Assembly (NCBI GenBank): GCA_012514775.1
Contig: JAAYZQ010000456.1
Location: 1 to 14,195, forward strand
DNA from: Anaerolineaceae bacterium
Lineage (GTDB): Bacteria > Chloroflexota > Anaerolineae > JAAYZQ01
Direction: 5' to 3'
DNA length: 14,195 nucleotides
In this document: in pieces, positions 7,316 to 13,864 of the stretch
How the letters are laid out: each line of letters starts with the position of its first letter
Numbering within the stretch: the first letter of the stretch is position 1
The notes under the pieces: generated by a model
What the model was told of the DNA's origin: nothing
What the model saw: the letters and a program-made list of their open reading frames with translations, nothing else
The model's database searches: none
Translations under genes and position numbers: made by a program

Positions 7316-8209
7316 TTGTTATCGGGTGTTTTCGCTGCCTTGTTGACCCCACTGTCCGCGGGACTGACCGTCGATACGCGGGCCCTGTGCGCCCTGGCCG
7401 AGTTCCTGCTGGACCACGGCATCAACGGCTTTTACCTGTGCGGCACCACGGGCGAAGGCCTGCTGCTCGACGAAGGAGAACGACACCTGGTGGTCGAAAC
7501 CGTCGTCCGCCAGGTCCGCGGGCGCGTGCCCGTCGTCGTCCACGTCGGTGCGCTGTCCACTGCCGAGTGCACCGGCCTGGCTGCCCATGCCCGCGAGGCC
7601 GGCGCCGATGCTGTGGCTGCCATCCCACCGTTTTACTATGCTGTCGGCCGCGAGGGGATCCTGGCCCATTACCAGCGCATTTCGGCCGCGGCCGGCCTCC
7701 CTGTTTATGTTTACAACATTCCCAGCGCCACGCAGGTTAGCCTCGGCGCGGTCCTGGTCCGCGAGCTGATGGACGAGGGCGCCGTCCAGGGCGTCAAATA
7801 TACGTCCTACGACCAGCTCGGCTTTCGGGAGATCATCGAGAGCTGCGGTCCCCGGCTCAACGTCATGGCCGGCCCCGACGAGATGCTGCTGCCCTTTCTG
7901 ATCATGGGGGCCCACGGCGGCATCGGCACAACCTACAACCTGGCACCCGAGCTCTTTGTGTCGCTGTACGGCGCCTGGAAGGCCGGCGACCTGGCCACGG
8001 CACAGGAGCTCCAGTACCAGATCGACCGGCTCATCCTGGCCATCCGCGATTTTGGGGTGGTGCCTGCCATCAAGGCGGCCATGAGCCTGCGGGGCATCGA
8101 CTGCGGCCAGCCCCGGGCACCCCTGATGCCCCTGGCCGGCCAGGAAAGGGAACGACTGGCCGAGGCCCTGTCCCGGCTTGGCCTGCCGGGCATCGGAGGG
8201 CAGGCATGA
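7316..8209 (+). CDS. DHDPS/N-acetylneuraminate lyase family aldolase (NAL-like)
   Basis: A 297-residue class I (Schiff-base) aldolase barrel, the same length as E. coli NanA. The carboxylate-binding loop GTTGEG (43-48), catalytic tyrosine in YVYNIP (Y133) and Schiff-base lysine in GVKYTSYD (K161) are all present. Two stretches look like N-acetylneuraminate lyase, not dihydrodipicolinate synthase: GPDEM (D188, E189), matching NanA Asp191/Glu192 that hold the sugar tail, and GGIGTTYN (201-208), matching GGIGSTYN. The first loop reads GTTGEG, as in DHDPS and keto-deoxy-sugar-acid aldolases, where NAL has GSTGE. It probably cleaves a 2-keto-3-deoxy acid to pyruvate plus an aldehyde. Sialic acid, another sugar acid, or an unlisted substrate are all possible. 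It starts at TTG with a strong ribosome site and overlaps the next gene by 4 bases (ATGA). Confidence 0.85.
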   Translation: MLSGVFAALLTPLSAGLTVDTRALCALAEFLLDHGINGFYLCGTTGEGLLLDEGERHLVVETVVRQVRGRVPVVVHVGALSTAECTGLAAHAREAGADAVAAIPPFYYAVGREGILAHYQRISAAAGLPVYVYNIPSATQVSLGAVLVRELMDEGAVQGVKYTSYDQLGFREIIESCGPRLNVMAGPDEMLLPFLIMGAHGGIGTTYNLAPELFVSLYGAWKAGDLATAQELQYQIDRLILAIRDFGVVPAIKAAMSLRGIDCGQPRAPLMPLAGQERERLAEALSRLGLPGIGGQA

Positions 8210-9342
8210 CCGGCAGGGAGCGCCTGCTGGCGGCGCTGGCGCACCGCCAGCCGGACCGGCCCCCGCGAGACCTGGGCAGCACGACTGCCACCGGCATTCA
8301 CCCCGCCGCGTACGGTGCCCTGAAGGCCCACCTGGGCCTGGAGCCCGGCTGGTCCTACCTCAGCGCGCGGGCCCAGCTCGCCCGCGTCGAGCCCGCCGTG
8401 CTGGACCGGTTCGGGATCGACTGCCTGCCCCTCATCGATCCCGCCGCCGCCGAGCCGCCGGTCCTGGACGAGGAGCGCTGTTACGTCGACCGTTGGGGCG
8501 TCGAGCGCCGCCTGCCCCGCGATGGCGGCCACTACTATGTCAGCCACCCACCCCTGGCCCGGGCCACCGGCACCGCCGACCTGCGAGCGTTTCCCTGGCC
8601 GGAGCCCCGGACCGACTGGGCCGGGCTGGCGGGGAAGGCGGCCCGGCTGCGAGCCACCAGTGACCGGGCACTCGTCCTGAACCTGGAGGTCGGCTTTCTG
8701 CACCAGGCCCAGTTCATGCGCGGCTTTGACCTGTGGCTCATGGACCTGGCTTCCGATCCCGGCCTGGCGGCCGGCCTCATGGACGCCATCCTGGACGTGT
8801 GGCTGGCCGAAACCCAGATCGTCCTGGACGCTGTCGGTCCCTTTGCCGACGTGGTGGTCTATGCCGACGACGTGGCCTTCCAGGACCGGCCGATGTTTTC
8901 GCCGCGCATGTACGGCGCCCTCATCAAGCCCCGCCAACGGCGCGTGTTCGACCTGCTGCGAGCGTCAGGGATCAAGATCTTTTACCATAGCTGCGGCAAC
9001 GTCTGGCCCCTCATCCCCGACCTGGTCGACATGGGCGTCGACGCCCTGAACCCGGTGCAGGTGTCGGCCGGCCCCATGGCCGACACGGCCGCCCTCAAGG
9101 CCCAGTGGGGCCACGAGATCGCCTTCTGGGGTGGCATCGACACCCAGGCGGTACTGCCCCGCGGCAGCGCCGGCGACGTGCGCCGCGAGGTGTGGCGGCG
9201 CCTGGACGACCTGGCTGCCGGGGGCGGCTACGTCCTGGCCGCTGTTCACGACGTCCAACCCGAGGTGCCCGCCGCCAACCTGTGCGCCCTGTTCGACGCC
9301 GCCGGCGAATGGCCTGGCCCGGGGGCCGGGAGGGAGGAGTGA
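8206..9342 (+). CDS. UroD-like protein (HxC type), possible methyltransferase
   Basis: A 378-residue protein of the uroporphyrinogen decarboxylase superfamily. It opens with RERLLAALAHRQPDRPP (4-20), the usual start for UroD-like paralogues, and lacks the HemE substrate signature (RQAGRYLPEYR), so it is not the haem enzyme. The middle has YADDVAFQDRPMFSPRMY (219-236) and a YHSCGN motif (260-265; H261, C263). His-x-Cys is the zinc pair of MtaA/MtbA-type methylcobalamin:CoM methyltransferases in this superfamily. Where those have a second cysteine, this protein has VHDVQPEVP (347-355), so H348 may take that role. No corrinoid protein gene is in the window. The start overlaps the aldolase stop (ATGA) and has GGAGGG 5 bases upstream. 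Reaction unknown; methyl transfer is a family-based guess. Confidence 0.82.
   Translation: MTGRERLLAALAHRQPDRPPRDLGSTTATGIHPAAYGALKAHLGLEPGWSYLSARAQLARVEPAVLDRFGIDCLPLIDPAAAEPPVLDEERCYVDRWGVERRLPRDGGHYYVSHPPLARATGTADLRAFPWPEPRTDWAGLAGKAARLRATSDRALVLNLEVGFLHQAQFMRGFDLWLMDLASDPGLAAGLMDAILDVWLAETQIVLDAVGPFADVVVYADDVAFQDRPMFSPRMYGALIKPRQRRVFDLLRASGIKIFYHSCGNVWPLIPDLVDMGVDALNPVQVSAGPMADTAALKAQWGHEIAFWGGIDTQAVLPRGSAGDVRREVWRRLDDLAAGGGYVLAAVHDVQPEVPAANLCALFDAAGEWPGPGAGREE
9331..9338 (+). promoter_or_regulatory. Ribosome binding site for the GTG start at 9345
   Basis: AGGGAGGA ends 6 bases before GTG 9345, straddling the end of the UroD-like gene. It selects 9345 over the in-frame GTG at 9339 and over the long upstream open frame, which reads through the UroD-like gene out of frame. 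Confidence 0.65.
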
Positions 9343-9344
9343 CC

Positions 9345-10520
9345 GTGGAAGACGCACTGGCACGCAAGGCCAGGGCCTGGGCCGCCATCGACGCCCGGCG
9401 CGACCGCCTGGAAACCCTTGCCCTGCGCATCCTGGCCCATCCCGAGCTGGGCTACGAGGAGGTGCAGGCCAGCGCCTGGCTGTGCGAGTTCCTGGCCGGG
9501 GAGGGCATGGCGGTCACCGCTCCCCTGGGCGGCCTGCCCACCGCCTTTCAGGCGCGCCGCGATGGCGCGGGACCGGGCCCCCACGTCGCTTTCCTGGCCG
9601 AGTACGACGCCCTACCCGAGGTCGGCCACGGCTGCGGACACAACCTCATCGCCGCCGCGGCGGCCGGGGCGGCCCTGGGCGTGGCTGCGGCCCTGGACGG
9701 CCTGCCCGGCGCCGTGTCCGTCATCGGCACCCCCGCCGAAGAGTTTCTCGGCCAGGTGGAGGGCAAGGTGCGGCTCCTGGAGGCCGGCGCCTTTGACGGC
9801 GTGGACGTGGCCCTCATGGTCCATCCCCAATACGCCAACCGGGTGCTGGGCAGCGATCTCGGATTCATCGCCTGCGAGCTGTCCTTTGCCGGGCGCCCGG
9901 CCCACGCGGCAGCCGATCCCTGGAATGGGGCCAACGCCCTGGACGGCCTGATCCTGACCTTTAACAACGTCAATGCCCTGCGCCAGCAGCTCCAGCCCGA
10001 GATTCGCGTCCACGGCATCATCACCGACGGCGGCCAGGCGCCAAACTGCATCCCCGAGCGGGCCGCGGCGCGGCTCATGGTGCGCGCCGATACCCCCGCC
10101 AGGCTGGACGCCGCCTTTGCCCGCGTCGAGGACTGTGCCCGAGCCGGGGCCCTGGCCTCGGCCACCGAGGTGACCATCAGCCGCACTACCACGGTCTATA
10201 ACAGCCGCGTCAACGCCAGCCTCAACCGCCTGGCCTTGTACAACTGGGCCCTGCTCGGCGAGCCTGCCGATCCGGAGCCATTCCACATGGCCGGCTCGTC
10301 CGATTTCGGAAACGTAAGCCAGGTGCTGCCGGCGGCCATGTTCCTGGTGCGAACCCATCCCGAGGGCATCCCGTGGCACTCGGCCGAAGTGGCCCGGCTC
10401 TCGGGCGAGCCGCTGGCCCTGGCGGGCATGATGGCCGGTGCCAGGCTGCTTGCCGGGGTCGCCCTGGACCTCCTCGCCGGCGATGGTGCCCTGGCCGCCG
10501 TCCGGGAGGACTTTCGATGA
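9345..10520 (+). CDS. M20D family amidohydrolase (AbgB/hippurate hydrolase-like)
   Basis: A 391-residue metallopeptidase-fold amidohydrolase of the M20D group, whose members cleave N-acyl amino acids, indole-3-acetyl amino acids or p-aminobenzoyl-glutamate. AHPELGYEE (31-39) is the classical N-terminal motif. AEYDALPEVGHGCGHN (85-100) carries the metal ligands C97 and H99. TPAEEF (129-134) provides the catalytic/ligand glutamate pair, followed by VHP (H160), and the C-terminal WHSAE places H345 as the last ligand. The lid domain has GRPAHAAADPWNGANALD (183-200). SSDFGNVSQ (318-326) resembles AbgB-like proteins most. All expected metal ligands are intact, so it should be active. It begins 2 bases after the UroD-like stop and overlaps the next gene by 4 bases. 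It is the second deacylase of the operon, with an unrelated fold, so it probably acts on a different amide. Confidence 0.9.
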   Translation: MEDALARKARAWAAIDARRDRLETLALRILAHPELGYEEVQASAWLCEFLAGEGMAVTAPLGGLPTAFQARRDGAGPGPHVAFLAEYDALPEVGHGCGHNLIAAAAAGAALGVAAALDGLPGAVSVIGTPAEEFLGQVEGKVRLLEAGAFDGVDVALMVHPQYANRVLGSDLGFIACELSFAGRPAHAAADPWNGANALDGLILTFNNVNALRQQLQPEIRVHGIITDGGQAPNCIPERAAARLMVRADTPARLDAAFARVEDCARAGALASATEVTISRTTTVYNSRVNASLNRLALYNWALLGEPADPEPFHMAGSSDFGNVSQVLPAAMFLVRTHPEGIPWHSAEVARLSGEPLALAGMMAGARLLAGVALDLLAGDGALAAVREDFR

Positions 10521-11629
10521 GACCTGACCAACCTGCCCGGCCGGGCACGCCCCTTGCGGGGCCGGCCTGGGAGCCCGAGATCCCCCTCGAGCCCGACTTC
10601 CGGCGGCTGCGCCGCATCCTGATGCTGGAGGGCGAGCCCGATCGCGTGCCCAACGTCGAGCTCCACGTCGATTGGCAGATCAAGCAGGCGTTCCTGGGCC
10701 GTCCGGTCAAGACGGTAGAGGACGACGTCGACTTCTGGCACCGGGCCGGCTACGACTATATCTATCTGCGGGCCAACTACGAGTACCGCATGGTGGGCGA
10801 TGGGCTGCGCGACGAGGATCATATCTATGCCGGCGACATGCAGGTCACCCGCTGGAGCGGCGAGGAGACCAGCCTGGTGAGCAACTGGGCCGAGTACGAG
10901 GCCTACCCCTGGCCACAGCTCGAGACCATCGACTACAGCAACCTGGCCGCCTGCGCCCGGGCACTCGTGCCGGGCATGAAGATCATCTCCGGGGTGGGCG
11001 GCATCTTTACCCGCGTGTGGCGTATCATGGGCTTTGAGCCCTTTTGCTACGCCCTGGTCGACCAGCCGGACCTGGTGGCGGAGCTGTTCCGCCGGGTGGG
11101 AGAGACCCAGATCGCCGTCTTCCGGCGCATCGTCGACATGGACGAGATCGCCGGCATGTGGTACGGCGACGACCTGGCCTACCATTCAGGGACGATGGTC
11201 AGTCCCCGGGTGCTGCGCCGGTTTCTCTTTCCCTACCTGGAAGAGATGGGCGCCATCTGCCTCCAGCGCGACCTGCCCTTCATCCTTCATTCCGACGGCA
11301 ACCTGTGGCAGGTGCTGCCCGACCTGGTGGCGTGTGGCTTGAACGCGCTGCACCCGGTCGAGCCCAAGGCCATGGATGCCCGCGAGCTCAAGGCGCGCTA
11401 TGGCCATCGCTTGTGCCTGCTGGGCAACGTGGAGATCGGCGAGACGCTGACCCTGGGCACGCCCGCCGACGTGGAGGCCGAGGTGCGTCGCCGCATCCGC
11501 GACCTGGCCCCCGGTGGAGGCTATGCCGTCGGCTCCAGCAATACGGTGGCCCATTACGTCAAGCTAGAGAACTTTCGGGCCATGATCCGGGCGACCCGGC
11601 AGTTTGGCCGCTACCCGATAGCCATTTGA
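10517..11629 (+). CDS. UroD-like protein (HxD type), first of a tandem pair
   Basis: A 370-residue UroD-superfamily protein. About 25 proline-rich N-terminal residues precede the fold, which begins RRLRRILMLEGEPDRVPNVE (29-48). The acidic motif WYGDDLAYHSGTMVSPRVL (215-233) and LHSDGN (257-262) follow. The place of the HxC cysteine is occupied by aspartate (H258-S-D260), and the C-terminal loop reads GSSNTV (339-344) without Cys or His, so the zinc site of methyltransferase relatives is lost or changed. HemE active-site signatures are absent. It shares the HxD, NLWQVLPD/NLMPILDD and SSN features with the gene at 11665, suggesting an old duplication. ATG 10517 overlaps the M20D stop by 4 bases and has GGGAGGA 6 bases upstream. 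Function unknown; a co-acting pair with its neighbour is possible. Confidence 0.8.
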   Translation: MRPDQPARPGTPLAGPAWEPEIPLEPDFRRLRRILMLEGEPDRVPNVELHVDWQIKQAFLGRPVKTVEDDVDFWHRAGYDYIYLRANYEYRMVGDGLRDEDHIYAGDMQVTRWSGEETSLVSNWAEYEAYPWPQLETIDYSNLAACARALVPGMKIISGVGGIFTRVWRIMGFEPFCYALVDQPDLVAELFRRVGETQIAVFRRIVDMDEIAGMWYGDDLAYHSGTMVSPRVLRRFLFPYLEEMGAICLQRDLPFILHSDGNLWQVLPDLVACGLNALHPVEPKAMDARELKARYGHRLCLLGNVEIGETLTLGTPADVEAEVRRRIRDLAPGGGYAVGSSNTVAHYVKLENFRAMIRATRQFGRYPIAI

Positions 11630-11651
11630 CGGCTGCGTTGGAGGCCCGGCC

Positions 11652-11656
11652 AGGAG
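11652..11656 (+). promoter_or_regulatory. Ribosome binding site for the ATG start at 11665
   Basis: AGGAG lies 8 bases before ATG 11665. A second in-frame ATG follows at 11671, closer to the usual family N-terminus (TARERVMCAL), but its spacing to the site is longer; 11665 is preferred. Confidence 0.6.
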
Positions 11657-11664
11657 TTACGACC

Positions 11665-12651
11665 ATGACCATGACTGCGCGAGAACGTGTGATGTGCGCC
11701 CTTTCCGGGGATCAGCCGGATCGGGTTCCATTTTGCGAAGGGAACATCGCGGCCAACGTGGCCCGCGCCCTGGCCGGCAGCGACCGCGACCTCTCAGAGC
11801 GCGAGATCTCGGAGCTGACCGGGCGCGACGTGGTGGTGCCCATCCTCTTTCCGCCCTATTTCGCCGACACGGCCCCTGGGGTCGACGGCATCTCTTACGT
11901 GACCACCGGTTGGCTGCGGACGCGGGCCGACCTGGAGCGGATGGTCTTTCCCGATCCCGACGATCCGGCCCTCTACGCGGCTGCCCGCCGCGTGCTGGAC
12001 GATCGGGGCGAGCACGCCTGCGCCGCGGCGGTCAAGCTGGGCGTGGCCCCCACCCTGGTGAGCATGGGCATCGACGGCTTTTCCTTTGCCCTGAAAGACG
12101 ATCCGTGGCTCATCCGCGAAGTGCTGCGCCGCTACGTCGATTGGCAGGTGGTGGTCACCGGCCACCTCACCGCCATGGGCTTTGACTTCTTGTGGTTCTA
12201 CGACGACATTGCCTACAAGTCCGGCCCCTTTTGCTCTCCGGCGGCGTTCCGCGAGCTGCTGTTGCCCGCCATGCGGCGCTCGGCCGAAGCCATCACCATC
12301 CCCTGGGTGTTTCACAGCGACGGCAACCTCATGCCCATCCTCGACGACATCCTCAGCCTGGGGTCGTGGGGCCTGCACCCCATCGAACCCGGCCCCATGG
12401 ACCTGGCCGAGGTCAAGGCCCGCTGCGGAGACCGGGTGTGCATCATCGGCAACGTCTCGGTCGACACCCTCAGCGCCGGCACGCCAGCCCAGGTGCGCGA
12501 GGAGGTGCGACAGTGCATCGCCGCCGGCGGCCCCGGCGGCGGCTACATGATCTCGTCGTCGAACAGCATCCCATCCTACGCCCGCCCCGAAAACGTCCAG
12601 GCCATGGTCGACGCCATCCGCGACTATGCGCCCTACCCGCTCCGGGTGTAG
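11665..12651 (+). CDS. UroD-like protein (HxD type), second of a tandem pair
   Basis: A 328-residue UroD-superfamily protein, shorter than its two relatives in the window. It starts ARERVMCALSGDQPDRVPF (5-23), typical of UroD-like paralogues. It carries WFYDDIAYKSGPFCSP (177-192), VFHSDGN (215-221; H217 and D219 in place of His-x-Cys) and the C-terminal GGGYMISSSNSIPSYARPEN (291-310). As in the preceding gene, the cysteine of the methyltransferase zinc motif is replaced by aspartate and the second ligand is missing. The 35-base gap from the previous gene is the second-largest inside the operon and carries an AGGAG site. HemE residues are absent, so it is not a haem-biosynthesis enzyme. Possible roles include a methyltransferase-like or decarboxylase-like reaction on the imported compound; none can be shown here. 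Confidence 0.8.
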   Translation: MTMTARERVMCALSGDQPDRVPFCEGNIAANVARALAGSDRDLSEREISELTGRDVVVPILFPPYFADTAPGVDGISYVTTGWLRTRADLERMVFPDPDDPALYAAARRVLDDRGEHACAAAVKLGVAPTLVSMGIDGFSFALKDDPWLIREVLRRYVDWQVVVTGHLTAMGFDFLWFYDDIAYKSGPFCSPAAFRELLLPAMRRSAEAITIPWVFHSDGNLMPILDDILSLGSWGLHPIEPGPMDLAEVKARCGDRVCIIGNVSVDTLSAGTPAQVREEVRQCIAAGGPGGGYMISSSNSIPSYARPENVQAMVDAIRDYAPYPLRV

Positions 12652-12655
12652 CGCC

Positions 12656-13864
12656 GTGGAGCCACCCGCCGTGCGGCTCGGTTTTTTCGCCTATCCCTGG
12701 GATCTGGCCGACGAGGGCCCCGAAGAGGCCGTGGCGGCCATGGCCTCGCGCTGCGGCTGCAACGCCCTGGCCGTCAACGCCGTCTACCACCACGCCCGCC
12801 TGCTGCGGCCCCGCCGGCCAGGCCCGAAAGTCTTCGAGCTGCCGGGCGCCGTGGCCGCCTTCCAGCCCCAGGCCGCCCTCTATCCCCCGGGCGGCCCCGT
12901 GCCCCTGCCCCACGCGCCCCTGGTGCAAGCCGGCGTCCTGGCCCGCACCCGCGACGCTTGTGCCCGCCACGGCATGGATCTGGGCCTGTGGATCGTGGGC
13001 CTTCACAACTCGAGCCTGGGCGAGCAGTTTCCCGGCCTGTGCGTGCTCAACTGCTTTGGCGATCGCTACACCTACAATCTCTGCCCCGCTGCCGCCGGCG
13101 ACTATCTCACGGCCCTGGCCGGCGACCTTTGCGCCCAGTTCCGGCCCCGGCGGCTCATCCTGGAGGCAGCCGGCTACCTGGGCCTGCGCCACGGCGTGCA
13201 CCACGAGCTTTTTTTCGGCACCTGGGACGAGGCCCAGGAGCTGCTGCTGTCCCTGTGCTTCTGCCCCGCCTGCCAGGCCCGCGCCCGGGCGGCGGACCTC
13301 GACGTCGAGGCGTTGCGCGGGCAGGTGGCCCTGTGGGCCGGCCGCCTGCTGAACGGCCAGCCGGGGGCCGCCCCCTTTGACCCGGCCGATGGGCGCCTAT
13401 CCTGCCTCCTGGCCCAGGTCCCGGACCTGGCCGCCTACCAGGCGCTGCGCGCCGGCGCCGTCACCGATCTCGTCCGGCGCGTGCAGGCCGTGGCCGCCGC
13501 GGCCGGCGCCGAGCTGGACGTCATCCCGGCCAGCTTTCACCGGCCGGTTTCTCGTGCCTGGCTGGAGGGCGCGCACCTGGCCGGCCTGGCAACGGCTTGC
13601 AACCACCTGCTCATCCCCGCCTACTGGCCCGACGCCGACCAGGTTGCCGGCGACCTGGGGTGGGCCCACTGGCTCGCACCGGCGGCCGGCCTGGCGGCCG
13701 GCCTCAACGCCTGCGAGCCGGCCCTGGCCGGTGCCCCGGCCCTGGCCGCCCAGGCAGCCGCCTGCCGGAGGGCCGGCTGTCGCGGCATCTATTACTACAA
13801 CTATGGCCTTTTGCCCGAGGCGCGCCTGGAGTGGGTAGCCCGGGCCAACGCGGAGGTGAGCTGA
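12656..13864 (+). CDS. Unknown protein, probable barrel fold with a CxCxxC motif
   Basis: I do not recognise a named family with confidence. The 402-residue protein shows alternating short hydrophobic strands and helices that suggest a TIM barrel: VRLGFFAYPW (6-15), LGLWIVGLHNS (109-119), RLILEAAGYLG (166-176), LDVIPASFH (287-295), HLLIPAYW (317-324) and GIYYYNYGL (377-385). A region FGDRYTYNLCP (134-144), then EAAGYLGLRHGVHHE (170-184) and LCFCPAC (200-206; C201, C203, C206), look conserved in style and recall uncharacterised glycoside-hydrolase-like proteins. E170, H182, H183 and E184 are candidate active-site residues, and the cysteines could bind a metal. No signal peptide is seen. GTG 12656, 4 bases after the previous stop, is the likely start; GTG 12671 is a shorter option. 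It overlaps the dehydrogenase start by one base. A role in the same pathway is inferred only from position. Confidence 0.72.
   Translation: MEPPAVRLGFFAYPWDLADEGPEEAVAAMASRCGCNALAVNAVYHHARLLRPRRPGPKVFELPGAVAAFQPQAALYPPGGPVPLPHAPLVQAGVLARTRDACARHGMDLGLWIVGLHNSSLGEQFPGLCVLNCFGDRYTYNLCPAAAGDYLTALAGDLCAQFRPRRLILEAAGYLGLRHGVHHELFFGTWDEAQELLLSLCFCPACQARARAADLDVEALRGQVALWAGRLLNGQPGAAPFDPADGRLSCLLAQVPDLAAYQALRAGAVTDLVRRVQAVAAAAGAELDVIPASFHRPVSRAWLEGAHLAGLATACNHLLIPAYWPDADQVAGDLGWAHWLAPAAGLAAGLNACEPALAGAPALAAQAAACRRAGCRGIYYYNYGLLPEARLEWVARANAEVS

Noticed and set aside
6093..7352. 419-codon minus-strand open frame
   Set aside because: It is antisense to the PLP-enzyme gene, with no recognisable motif and a biased composition. 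It is a GC-driven shadow.
7316..8209. DapA (lysine biosynthesis) as the name of the aldolase
   Set aside because: The D188/E189 and GGIGTTYN region matches N-acetylneuraminate lyase, and the context is catabolic, so a dapA symbol would mislead.
8206..12651. HemE (uroporphyrinogen decarboxylase) for any of the three UroD-like genes
   Set aside because: All lack the RQAGRYLPEYR signature, and three copies in a catabolic operon do not fit haem synthesis.
13681..13704. Perfect tandem copy of GGCGGCCGGCCT
   Set aside because: It encodes AAGLAAGL in frame inside an alanine-rich helix. This is a short chance or slippage duplication in GC-rich coding DNA, with no sign of a mobile or regulatory role.
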